Assembly (NCBI GenBank): GCA_958421035.1
Contig: CATZKS010000022.1
Location: 1 to 20,469 of the forward strand
DNA from: an uncultured Collinsella sp.
GTDB lineage: Bacteria; Actinomycetota; Coriobacteriia; Coriobacteriales; Coriobacteriaceae
Length of the DNA stretch: 20,469 nt
Reading direction: 5' to 3'
The notes below the pieces were generated by a model, which was not told the origin of the DNA, made no database searches, and worked only from the letters and a program-made list of their open reading frames with translations. The position numbers were made by a program, and so were the translations under genes. Shown here piece after piece: positions 12,993 through 20,269 of the stretch. How positions within the stretch are numbered: the stretch's first letter is position 1; every line of letters begins with the position of its first letter.

Positions 12993-14393
12993 TTATGCCT
13001 CCGCGCGGAGCGGCGCGAAGCTGGCGGTACCGCCCTCGATAACGCTCAGATAGGCACGGCCCGTACGCTTGGCGGTAGAGGACTGCAGGCGCTCGATCTC
13101 TTCCTCGAGGATCTGATTGACGCGCTCGTGACGACGGTTTTCCATAATGCCGGCGGCAATAGCCTCGGCCCGCTCGATGCTCTCGCGCGAGATACGGGCG
13201 GTATCCTCGGGGAACACAGCGCTGTGACGGCCGACATAGGCGGGGGCAGCAGGCTGAGGGGCAGCGACGGGAGCGGGCGCTGCAACAGGAGCGGGCTCGT
13301 CAATCTCATCCAGAATCGCGGTGGCGGCGGCCCACATGTCCTCGTGGCCCGAGTAATCGGCCATGGGAACATCAACCTCGAGCGAGGCGTCCGGAAGGTC
13401 GCCGGTGTCGATGCGATCTTGGGCATCAATCGATGCGGTGATGGCTGCAGGCTCATCGAGGTCATCGAGATCGATGTCCGCGGCACCGGAGATGATAGGC
13501 ATGCTGGCGAGGTTTGCATTGTACGGCACAGCCTCAGCCGCCTGCTGCTGAGCAGGAGCGCCCCAAAGCGAGCTCTCGGCGGCACGGCGGGCGGCAACGG
13601 CCTCCTCGTCCGCGGTAATGGCTTCATCAACGTACGAATAATCGGCAGAAGCGTTCGCGTCGCCCGAGGTAGCGTTGTAGGCGTTATTGGCTGCCGCGTT
13701 GGCAACGAGTGCCACGAAAGCCGCCGTGCTGCCCGCAGGGGCGGCCTGGGAGCCCGACACGGCGCGCGCCGCGGCGGCGATGTCGTCACGATTGAAGGAG
13801 CCGGTCTGCCCGCCGTTGGTAAGCTCGTCGATGGCGACTTGATAGACGTCGCGCGAGTGTGCAGGGTCGCAGCTCACCGGCGAATCGTCGTCGAGCATAC
13901 TGTCGATCATGGACCAAGCCTCGGCCTCGTCCATAGCATCTGCGGCTCGAGCGATGGTAGGGACACCATCATCGGCATGACGGCGCTGGAACGCACCAGT
14001 CAGGCCGGAAAGGTATGCCGAGGTAGACTGCTCCGCCTGAGCCTGAGAAGCAGAAGCCGCAGCGTAAGGAGTCGCATCCTGCTGCTGAGCCGGAATCGAG
14101 GCGGTCTTGAACTCACTTTGATGTTGATTGAGATTGGCAGCACCGCCCATGGCATCGGGCTGGAACAGACGCTCTTCACGCTGCGCACGGTACTCGGAGA
14201 TGCCCAGCGAGGCGGCATAGATACCCACGCCCGCCACCGCGCCCACGGCGAAGGGAACCGCACCCGCCACGACCGTCTCGTTCACCGACGAAAACGGCAG
14301 CGTCGCGGCATACATAACCACGGGGGCGGCCAGGCCGATCCCGCACGAAAGTCCGGCAAGGACTGCTCGTTGTGTTGCATCAGAAGAAGCCAT
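12993..14393 (-). CDS. Unrecognised membrane-anchored acidic protein
   Basis: A 466-residue protein I do not recognise. The N-terminus has two hydrophobic segments (about 10-35, AVLAGLSCGIGLAAPVVMYA, and about 40-65, VVAGAVPFAVGAVAGVGIYA). A long, low-complexity, Ala- and Asp/Glu-rich region (about 90-400) follows, with Gln-rich and Pro-Ala stretches (PAPVAAPAPVAAPQPAAPA). The C-terminal 75 residues look ordered: a helical, charged segment (SIERAEAIAAGIMENRRHER through ILEEEIERLQ) and a conserved-looking end RAYLSVIEGG. The start at 14393 is chosen for GGGGAG five bases upstream. A cytosolic disordered region on a two-helix membrane anchor is the likely topology (inference). It is co-transcribed with the VanZ-like gene and has its own promoter and leader. 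Confidence 0.75.
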   Translation of the reverse strand: MASSDATQRAVLAGLSCGIGLAAPVVMYAATLPFSSVNETVVAGAVPFAVGAVAGVGIYAASLGISEYRAQREERLFQPDAMGGAANLNQHQSEFKTASIPAQQQDATPYAAASASQAQAEQSTSAYLSGLTGAFQRRHADDGVPTIARAADAMDEAEAWSMIDSMLDDDSPVSCDPAHSRDVYQVAIDELTNGGQTGSFNRDDIAAAARAVSGSQAAPAGSTAAFVALVANAAANNAYNATSGDANASADYSYVDEAITADEEAVAARRAAESSLWGAPAQQQAAEAVPYNANLASMPIISGAADIDLDDLDEPAAITASIDAQDRIDTGDLPDASLEVDVPMADYSGHEDMWAAATAILDEIDEPAPVAAPAPVAAPQPAAPAYVGRHSAVFPEDTARISRESIERAEAIAAGIMENRRHERVNQILEEEIERLQSSTAKRTGRAYLSVIEGGTASFAPLRAEA

Positions 14394-14520
14394 GAGCTCT
14401 CCCCATCTTCCAGCACCCAAATCGCATCATTCAGTTGGCTGCGCGAGAGAAGATGAAGCGGGGCTATGCCCCAAAGCAACGGTATATGGTTCGTTTCATC
14501 TGCGTTTTCCGTCGCGAAGC
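14394..14520 (-). promoter_or_regulatory. Long structured leader with possible 11-codon ORF
   Basis: The leader from the promoter at 14530 to the start at 14393 is about 130 bases. It holds a short ORF (14464-14499, peptide MKRTIYRCFGA) with only a weak ribosome site. A GGGGC-ATA-GCCCC hairpin overlaps that ORF's stop, and a GATGAA ... TTCATC pair encloses both. This resembles a leader-peptide arrangement but has no run of a single regulatory codon, so control by attenuation is only a possibility. Confidence 0.3.
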
Positions 14521-14529
14521 TTAAAAGCT

Positions 14530-14558
14530 ATTATGCGAAACCGCCCTGTCGATTGCAA
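14530..14558 (-). promoter_or_regulatory. Promoter of the acidic-protein/vanZ-like operon
   Basis: On the minus strand, -35 TTGCAA (14553-14558) and -10 CATAAT (14530-14535) are spaced by 17 bases. The palindrome AGCTTTTAAGCT lies at the expected transcription start. Confidence 0.7.
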
Positions 14559-14634
14559 GCGACGATGTCGGATTGAAACGGGAAACCTGCTGCTTGCCAG
14601 TCTTATGGTCGATAACTGGCGCCGAGTGGCGATA

Positions 14635-14664
14635 TAAAAAGGGCCGAGGCGCAAGCCCCGACCC
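14635..14664 (-). terminator. Terminator of rho
   Basis: On the minus strand GGGTCGGGGC-TTGC-GCCTCGGCCC (10 bp, two wobbles) is followed by TTTTTATA, 40 bases after the rho stop. Confidence 0.9.
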
Positions 14665-14703
14665 TTCATCGCGCCGGCAATAACGCCGCGTGCGGTTGAC
14701 GAC

Positions 14704-17286
14704 TTAGAACGTCTGCTCGTAGTCGCTATGCTTTTTGGCCGAACGCACCAGGAACTCCTGGTTGGTGTTGGTGCCCTTGAGGCCCTTGATAAACGATGCG
14801 GCCGCGCGCTCGGTATTGTTCATGCCGGCGAGGATGCGACGCAGACCAAAGACAAACGGGCGCATCTGCTCGTCGACCAGCAGGTCCTCGTTGCGCGTAC
14901 CCGAGGCAACAGGGTCGATGGCCGGGAAAATGCGGCGATCGGCCAGGTCGCGGTCGAGCTTGAGCTCCATGTTGCCGGTACCCTTGAACTCCTCAAAGAT
15001 GACCTCGTCCATCTTGGAACCGGTATCGATGAGTGCGGAGGCCAGGATGGTGAGCGAGCCACCGTTCTCGATATTGCGGGCTGCACCCAGAAAACGCTTG
15101 GGCGGATACAGTGCCGCCGAATCAACGCCGCCCGAAAGGATGCGGCCTGAGGCGGGCGCCGCCAAGTTGTAGGCGCGGGCAAGACGCGTGATGGAGTCGA
15201 GCACAACTACAACATCGCCGCCCAGTTCCACGATGCGCTTGGCGCGCTCGATGACGAGCTCTGCCACGCGAGTGTGGTTGTCGGCGGGCATATCGAAGGT
15301 CGACGCCACAACCTCGCCCTTGATGGAACGCTGCATATCGGTGACCTCTTCGGGGCGCTCGTCGACGAGCAGGCAGATGAGGTGCACCTCGGGGTTGTTA
15401 ATCGAGATAGACTGGCAGATTTTCTTGAGGATCGTCGTCTTGCCGGCCTTAGGCGGGGACACAATCAGGCCACGCTGACCCTTGCCGATCGGCGACACGA
15501 TGTCGATGGCACGACCGGTAATGGAATCCTTGCCATGCTCCATGCGCAGCGGCTCGTTGGGATAGACCGGGGTGAGGTCGCCGAACTTGGGGCGATTGCG
15601 AATCTGCTCAGGATCCATGCCGTTGACGGTCGTGATCTTGGCGAGGCCGGCGCGCTTGTCGCCGCCGCGCGAAGGACGCAGCGAGCCCTCGATGACATCG
15701 CCCGTGCGCAGACGCGCGGAACGGATGAGGTATGCGGGCACGAAGGCGTCGTCGTTGGACTTCATGTAGCCATGGGCGTGGATGATGCCGGAGCTGTCTG
15801 GGCGAATCTGCAGAATGCCCTTGATATCGCGGAAACCCTCGGCCTTTGCGGCGGTAGTGTAGATCTCCTCGACGAGCTCGGCCTTCTTCTTGCCGGTCGT
15901 CTCGATCTCGAACTCCTTGGCCTTCTCGCGCAGCTCGGCGACCTTCATGGCCGCGAGCTCCTCGCGCGAAAGCGTGGGCTCAGTCGGAGCGGCATTGCGC
16001 TCCTTATTGCGCTGCTTGCGGTCGCGCTGACGGTTGCGGCGATCGTTGTTACGCTCGTCCTTGCGCTCGTTGCGGTCATTACGCTCGTCGTTGCGCTTGT
16101 GCTGACGGCGGTTGGGGCGAGCGCTCTCTTCGGTCTCGACGGGGGCGGTGCCATCGGTTGCGGAGGCGTCTTCGTTAGCCGAAGCATCATCGCTGGCCTC
16201 GGCATTGGAATCGCCCTGCGGCTCGGCCTCGGCATGCTGCTCGACGGCCTTGGCCTTAGCGGACTTCTTGCGACCGCGCTTGGGCTTCTCGGACGCAGAC
16301 TGTTCGACGTCTTGGGGCTCGGCGGCATCAGTCGATGCATCGGCGGTCGTCTCGGCGGAAACCTCGGACGCACCCTTCTTGGCAGCCTTGGCCTTGGACG
16401 TGCGCTTAGCAGCAGTACGATGGCTGCGACCAGGACGGACGTCGGCGGGCTCGACATCGGCAGAAACGGCCTCGGAAGTCGTAGCATCCTGGACGGGCGC
16501 GTCGGCAGCGGTTGCAGGCTCGGCGGTCGCCGCAGCATCCCGAGCGGCGGCGGCTGCGGCTGCGGCCTTCTCGGCCTCGACGAAAGCCTTGGGCTTGCGA
16601 CCGCGACGGTGCGGGCGCAAAGCCGGATCGACAACGGGAACTTCGCTGGCCTCGACAGGCGCAGCGGGCTCAACAGGCGATGTGCCCTCCCCTGCCGCGG
16701 AACGGACCGAAGCCTCAGCGAGCTCGGGGGTTACCTGATCGGCAACCTGCTCGGCCTTAGCAGCCGTGCGACGGCGTGTGCGCGGTACCGGCTTCTCGGT
16801 TGGCTGGTCGGCGACAGGGGTCTCGGTGGCGGCAGGCGTCTCGGGCACAAACGGAGCTGCAAGCTCGGTCAGAGCCGCGGCCTCACGCTCGGCAGCACGA
16901 CGGCGGGCGCGCACCACCTGAGCCTCGCTAATCTGCGCCAACGCACGTGCCTGCGCGACCTCATCGGAAATCGGCGCCGAGGAGTCAGCTGCAACGGTAC
17001 GCTTGGCGCGCGTCGTGCGCGTGGTACGGCGCTTGGGCTTGGTGACCTCCTCGCCGTCATCGGCAGGCTTGGCCGCGCGGCGCGTACGCTTGGGCTTTGC
17101 CGGAGCAGCCTCCTCACCAGTTGCAGACACGGCCTTCTCAGCCGCTACAGGCGTAGGCGTCGAAGCAGCCTTAGGCGTCTCAGGAGCCGAGGCTTGCGCG
17201 GGCGCCGCGACCTGGTCCGACGCAACCGGTGCAGCGGGAGCGGCTTGCGTCGTCGTTATTTCGTTTTCTTGCTGTTGATCAGACAC
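14704..17286 (-). CDS. rho: Transcription termination factor Rho with a very long N-terminal extension
   Basis: An 860-residue hexameric RNA-dependent ATPase that terminates transcription. The conserved core begins with the Rho_N helical domain (about 439-480, LSREELAAMKVAELREKAKE). The RNA-binding cold-shock-like domain follows (about 486-560, GILQIRPDSSGIIHAHGYM). The ATPase has Walker A PPKAGKTT (611-618), Walker B VVVVLDSI (692-699) and ends near 857. Residues 1-438 are a low-complexity, Ala/Pro/Glu-rich segment broken by basic clusters (KPKRTRR 64-70, KPKRRTTRTTRAKR 83-96, RPHRRGRKPK 224-233, KPKRGRKK 334-341). It ends in an Arg/Asn/Asp-rich stretch (390-430). The start is GTG at 17284-17286; an in-frame TGA lies 9 bases upstream, and the ribosome site is weak. 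No internal ATG occurs before residue 447. Typical Rho is about 420 residues; actinobacterial Rho is longer, but this extension is large even so. Confidence 0.96.
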   Translation of the reverse strand: MSDQQQENEITTTQAAPAAPVASDQVAAPAQASAPETPKAASTPTPVAAEKAVSATGEEAAPAKPKRTRRAAKPADDGEEVTKPKRRTTRTTRAKRTVAADSSAPISDEVAQARALAQISEAQVVRARRRAAEREAAALTELAAPFVPETPAATETPVADQPTEKPVPRTRRRTAAKAEQVADQVTPELAEASVRSAAGEGTSPVEPAAPVEASEVPVVDPALRPHRRGRKPKAFVEAEKAAAAAAAARDAAATAEPATAADAPVQDATTSEAVSADVEPADVRPGRSHRTAAKRTSKAKAAKKGASEVSAETTADASTDAAEPQDVEQSASEKPKRGRKKSAKAKAVEQHAEAEPQGDSNAEASDDASANEDASATDGTAPVETEESARPNRRQHKRNDERNDRNERKDERNNDRRNRQRDRKQRNKERNAAPTEPTLSREELAAMKVAELREKAKEFEIETTGKKKAELVEEIYTTAAKAEGFRDIKGILQIRPDSSGIIHAHGYMKSNDDAFVPAYLIRSARLRTGDVIEGSLRPSRGGDKRAGLAKITTVNGMDPEQIRNRPKFGDLTPVYPNEPLRMEHGKDSITGRAIDIVSPIGKGQRGLIVSPPKAGKTTILKKICQSISINNPEVHLICLLVDERPEEVTDMQRSIKGEVVASTFDMPADNHTRVAELVIERAKRIVELGGDVVVVLDSITRLARAYNLAAPASGRILSGGVDSAALYPPKRFLGAARNIENGGSLTILASALIDTGSKMDEVIFEEFKGTGNMELKLDRDLADRRIFPAIDPVASGTRNEDLLVDEQMRPFVFGLRRILAGMNNTERAAASFIKGLKGTNTNQEFLVRSAKKHSDYEQTF

Positions 17287-17430
17287 AGTGTTTGCTCAAC
17301 TTTCTTTTCAAGCCCTGTGATCACATGCTCCCTGCATAAACCTTCAGGGCGGCTAAACAGTCTAGCTCCGTCAAATACCGACGGACATCATTGATCTGTA
17401 TCGAGATATTTGCGTCATATACGCAGCTTT

Positions 17431-17458
17431 AGTGTAACACAACCGCCGCCACCTGCAA
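17431..17458 (-). promoter_or_regulatory. Promoter of rho
   Basis: On the minus strand, -35 TTGCAG (17453-17458) and -10 TACACT (17431-17436) are 16 bases apart. The resulting leader is about 140 bases and contains three small hairpins (TGCG/CGCA, CCGTC/GACGG, CCCTG/CAGGG) and the palindrome TGTGATCACA near the start codon. Rho autoregulates through its leader in E. coli; the same is plausible here. Confidence 0.65.
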
Positions 17459-17607
17459 CTTAGTCATTGGACGTTCTTAAACGCCCAGTCATCAGGGACA
17501 CTCCTCCTCAAAAGCGCCTTGAAATGTCGCGCCAGAGGAGTGAAGCCGTGGCACCTGGAATAGCCGCGCCACGAATCGCGCCCATCTGCTACGTTTGCCC
17601 CGAGCCC
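17459..17607. other. Gene-free stretch with an 8-bp inverted repeat
   Basis: No credible gene. CACTCCTC (17499-17506) and GAGGAGTG (17535-17542) are perfect complements around a 28-base loop. Minus-strand frames run through this stretch and the repeats beyond it without ribosome sites. Confidence 0.4.
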
Positions 17608-17679
17608 CTGACCATACCCTTGTTTTTTCAAAAACAACGAGTCTGCTACCTGCGGTTTTAATATCGTACTTTTCGGCAT
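17608..17679 (-). repeat. 72-bp intergenic repeat, copy A
   Basis: Read on the minus strand from an ATG at 17677-17679, this segment lines up base for base, without gaps, with copy B at 17835-17906. Shared blocks are CCGCAGGTA, TTGTTT and GGGTATGGT. Translated, the two give L-x-PQV-(x3)-LFL-(x3)-GYG, but no ribosome site precedes either ATG and the downstream frames differ. It is probably a dispersed non-coding element, or a fragment of a former gene. Between the copies (17680-17834) lies a GTCCC-CAA-GGGAC mini-hairpin followed by AATTTT (about 17781-17799). Confidence 0.6.
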
Positions 17680-17834
17680 GGTTCGGGATATGCGTCCAAA
17701 CGTAGGAGATGAGCCCAATTCGTGACGGACGGTATCCCGCCACCCCTCTTCGAGACAAAAATGATCCGTTTTCCTCCGTCCCCAAGGGACAATTTTCAAA
17801 ACTACGCCGGATTACGGGGCCAGGATGCTGCAAG

Positions 17835-17906
17835 CCAACCATACCCTGCATTATCAAGAAACAATAAGCCATCTACCTGCGGGTTTAATTTCACTATTGG
17901 CACCAT
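17835..17906 (-). repeat. 72-bp intergenic repeat, copy B
   Basis: This is the second copy, same orientation, 227 bases from copy A. Its frame runs only to NPA before a stop near 17802. The conserved blocks are the same as in copy A; the flanks are unrelated apart from short matches. The region 17907-17994 that follows holds nothing I recognise. Confidence 0.6.
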
Positions 17907-17994
17907 GGTCGCCAGTTGGCGATTCAGCCCCGTAAACCGGTATAGTTGCAATTTGGTAGCATTTCCCAGCAAACCAAATAGTCTCACCAAACGC

Positions 17995-18025
17995 AAAAAA
18001 CCCGACCTCCGCATGGAGATCGGGC
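17995..18025 (-). terminator. Terminator of argS
   Basis: On the minus strand GCCCGATCTCC-ATGC-GGAGGTCGGGT forms an 11-bp stem followed by TTTTTTGCG, 49 bases after the argS stop. Confidence 0.92.
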
Positions 18026-18073
18026 TTATAGGGCTCAGCAAAGCCGAACCTACACGGTCAAATGATCCGTAGC

Positions 18074-19927
18074 TTACATCTGCTCGGGCGCGGAAACGCC
18101 AACGAGGGTGAGCACCAGGGCGAGCGTCACGCGAACGGCGTCGCAAGCGGCCAGACGGGCGCGCGAAAGCTCGGGGTCGACGGGACGGCCCTCGCTCGGC
18201 AGAACCTGGCAGGCAGCGTAGAAGCTGTGGAAGTCGCCGGCGAGTTCCTCAGCAAAGTGCGTCAGACGGAACGGGGCGCGGTCGCGAGCGCAGCTGGCAA
18301 TCAGGTCGGTGAGCTCGTTGAGCTTACGCGAAAGGGCGAGCTCGGTCGGGTCGGTCAGCAGCGAGTAATCGACGTTCTCACCGATGGCCTTGGCGGCGAC
18401 GGCCTTCATGCCCATCTCGTCAGCCTGCTCGGGCGTAACGTCGGCGGCACGGCGCAGGATGGAGCACACGCGGGCGTGAGCATACTGCACGTAATAGACC
18501 GGGTTGGAGTTATCGCGCTTCTTAACGGCCTCAATATCGAAGTCGACCATCTGGTTGGAGCTCTTGGAGATGAGCGTGTAGCGAGCGGCATCGGAGCCGA
18601 CCTCGTCGACAAGCTCCTGCAGGGTCACCATGGTGCCCTTGCGCTTGGACATACGGACGGGCTTGCCGTTACGCAGCAGGTTGACGAGCTGGCCCAGCAG
18701 AACCTCAAACTTGCCGGGATAGCCAAGAGCGTCGCAGACGCAGCGGACGCGCTCGATGTAGCCGTGGTGGTCGGCGCCCCAGATGTCGATGACGTGGTCG
18801 ACGCGCTGGAACTTATCCCAGTGATAGGCGACGTCGGAGGCGAAGTAGGTGTACTCGCCGTCGGACTTGATCAGAACGCGGTCCTTGTCATCGCCCAGGT
18901 CGGTGGAGCGGAACCACAGGGCGCCGTCCTTGGTGTAGAGATAGCCCATCTTGTCGAGCTTCTCAAAAGCGCGGTCGACGGCGGAGGTGCCGGCGGTCTC
19001 GCCCTCGGTGTCCTTCACATACAGCGAGCGCTCGGAGAACCAACGATCGAAGTCGCAGTTAACGGCATGGCAAAGGTCGCGCATGTTGTCGACCATCTTT
19101 ACATAGCCGCGCTCGCGGAAGCTCTCCATGCGCTCCTGCGGATCGGCGTTGACCCACTTATCGCCGTCGGTGCGCCAGAACTCGGCGGCCTCGTCGATGA
19201 TGTAGTCGCCGCCGTAGGAGTCCTTGCCCAGGGTCTCGGCAAAGTTGTCCTGATACGGATGGGTCTCGGGATGCTCGTCGTTCTCGTCGGCAACAAAGGC
19301 GTCGCGGTCGGCGATCAGCAGCTTGTGAGCCTCGTCGATATCCACGCCCTGCTTGGCGATGATGTCGGCAAGCTGCATATAGCGCGTGCTGATGGAGTTG
19401 CCGAAGGTGTTCATCTGAGAGCCGTGGTCGTTGATGTAGAACTCACGCTGGATGTCGTAACCGGCGTGATCCATAACGCGGCAGAGCGAGTCGCCCAGCG
19501 CGGCCCAGCGGCCGTGGCCGATGTGCATGGGGCCGACGGGGTTGGCGGAAACGAACTCGACCTGGGTCTTCAGGCCACCACCGACGTTGGACTTAGCGAA
19601 GTCCATACCCTTCTCGCGAGCCTCGCCAAAGATGGCATTCTTGACGGCAACGGAGAGGTAGAAGTTGATGAAGCCGGGGCCTGCGATCTCGACCTTCTCG
19701 ATCGCGGGGTCCTCGGGCATATGGGCAACGATGGCCTCGGCGATCTTGCGCGGGGCGCAGTGGGCCAGCTTGGCGGACTTCAGGGCCATGGTAGAGGTCC
19801 ACTCGCCATGAGAAGTGTCAGCCGGTCGCTCGATAGCGCAATCGTCAAGTTCAAATGCGGAAAGGTCGCCGGCCTCCTGGGCCGCAGCAAGCGCAGCGCG
19901 TACCAGCTCTTCAATCTTCTCGGGCAT
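18074..19927 (-). CDS. argS: Arginyl-tRNA synthetase
   Basis: A 617-residue class I aminoacyl-tRNA synthetase that charges tRNA-Arg. The N-terminal Add1 domain (1 to about 100) ends at GPGFINFYLS. The catalytic HIGH motif appears as PMHIGHGR in VEFVSANPVGPMHIGHGR. The KMSKS loop is RMSKRKGT, the common MSKRKG form in ArgRS. The C-terminal DALR anticodon-binding domain is recognisable from YVQYAHARVCSILRRA to the end FYAACQVLP. The start at 19925-19927 was chosen for AAGGAGGATCT immediately upstream; 30 more in-frame codons upstream lack homology. The promoter region holds an inverted repeat GCGAC-N7-GTCGC (20007-20023), but I could not set -35/-10 with confidence. Length and motifs are normal. 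Confidence 0.97.
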   Translation of the reverse strand: MPEKIEELVRAALAAAQEAGDLSAFELDDCAIERPADTSHGEWTSTMALKSAKLAHCAPRKIAEAIVAHMPEDPAIEKVEIAGPGFINFYLSVAVKNAIFGEAREKGMDFAKSNVGGGLKTQVEFVSANPVGPMHIGHGRWAALGDSLCRVMDHAGYDIQREFYINDHGSQMNTFGNSISTRYMQLADIIAKQGVDIDEAHKLLIADRDAFVADENDEHPETHPYQDNFAETLGKDSYGGDYIIDEAAEFWRTDGDKWVNADPQERMESFRERGYVKMVDNMRDLCHAVNCDFDRWFSERSLYVKDTEGETAGTSAVDRAFEKLDKMGYLYTKDGALWFRSTDLGDDKDRVLIKSDGEYTYFASDVAYHWDKFQRVDHVIDIWGADHHGYIERVRCVCDALGYPGKFEVLLGQLVNLLRNGKPVRMSKRKGTMVTLQELVDEVGSDAARYTLISKSSNQMVDFDIEAVKKRDNSNPVYYVQYAHARVCSILRRAADVTPEQADEMGMKAVAAKAIGENVDYSLLTDPTELALSRKLNELTDLIASCARDRAPFRLTHFAEELAGDFHSFYAACQVLPSEGRPVDPELSRARLAACDAVRVTLALVLTLVGVSAPEQM

Positions 19928-20017
19928 AGATCCTCCTTGTGTTAAAGCCCCCGAGCTCTTGGTCACTCGTAGGGCAAAAGCCAGAGTTTGTAGCACTCTA
20001 TCACAAGCGACGGGCAC

Positions 20018-20209
20018 TGTCGCAGGGTAAAGCTAATAGATATTGCATATGCACAAAAATGACTACAGCTTGTATGGAGTCACTCAAAGATGCCGGTCTG
20101 CCTGCAGATTATGCAGGCGTTGAAAATGCATAAAGGTGTGAATGAGCTGCGTCTGTTATCGAATACTCTTACCTATCAGAGTTGTGTGCTTTTCCTGCAT
20201 AAAGTACGG
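20018..20209. other. Divergent intergenic region with repeated TGCATAAA motif
   Basis: Between argS and the carD-like gene there is no credible gene; a 24-codon frame ending at 20133 lacks a ribosome site. Visible are a perfect CCTGCA-GATTA-TGCAGG hairpin (20101-20117) and the nonamer TGCATAAAG twice, near 20127 and 20197. TGCATAAA also occurs once in the rho leader (about 17332). Confidence 0.45.
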
Positions 20210-20211
20210 GT

Positions 20212-20255
20212 TTGCGCACGTCAGCGTGTTATTCTAGACATACGTAAATTCGTAT
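20212..20255 (+). promoter_or_regulatory. Probable promoter of the carD-like gene
   Basis: A -35 TTGCGC (20212-20217) and a poor -10 TAGACA (20235-20240) are 17 bases apart. The inverted repeat ATACG-TAAATT-CGTAT (20240-20255) covers the expected start of transcription and could be an operator. Confidence 0.35.
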
Positions 20256-20269
20256 AAGTTGGAGGTAGC

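Noticed and set aside
12705..14456. 583-codon plus-strand frame across the acidic-protein gene
   Set aside because: Low-complexity shadow of the minus-strand gene, which has promoter, ribosome site and membrane segments.
15274..17394. 706-codon open frame on the plus strand, antisense to rho
   Set aside because: Its composition follows from the Ala/Pro/Lys/Glu-rich codons of the Rho extension read backwards. It has no family motif, and the rho frame is certain.
17464..17872. Two overlapping minus-strand frames of 111 and 126 codons between rho and argS
   Set aside because: No ribosome sites, different frames over the same DNA, and they run through the 72-bp repeats; better described as repeat sequence.
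18062..19945. 627-codon frame antisense to argS
   Set aside because: Same artefact; ArgRS motifs on the minus strand are unambiguous.
20062..20133. 24-codon frame beginning at an ATG in the argS/carD intergenic region
   Set aside because: No ribosome binding site, and a perfect hairpin sits inside it; too short to support.
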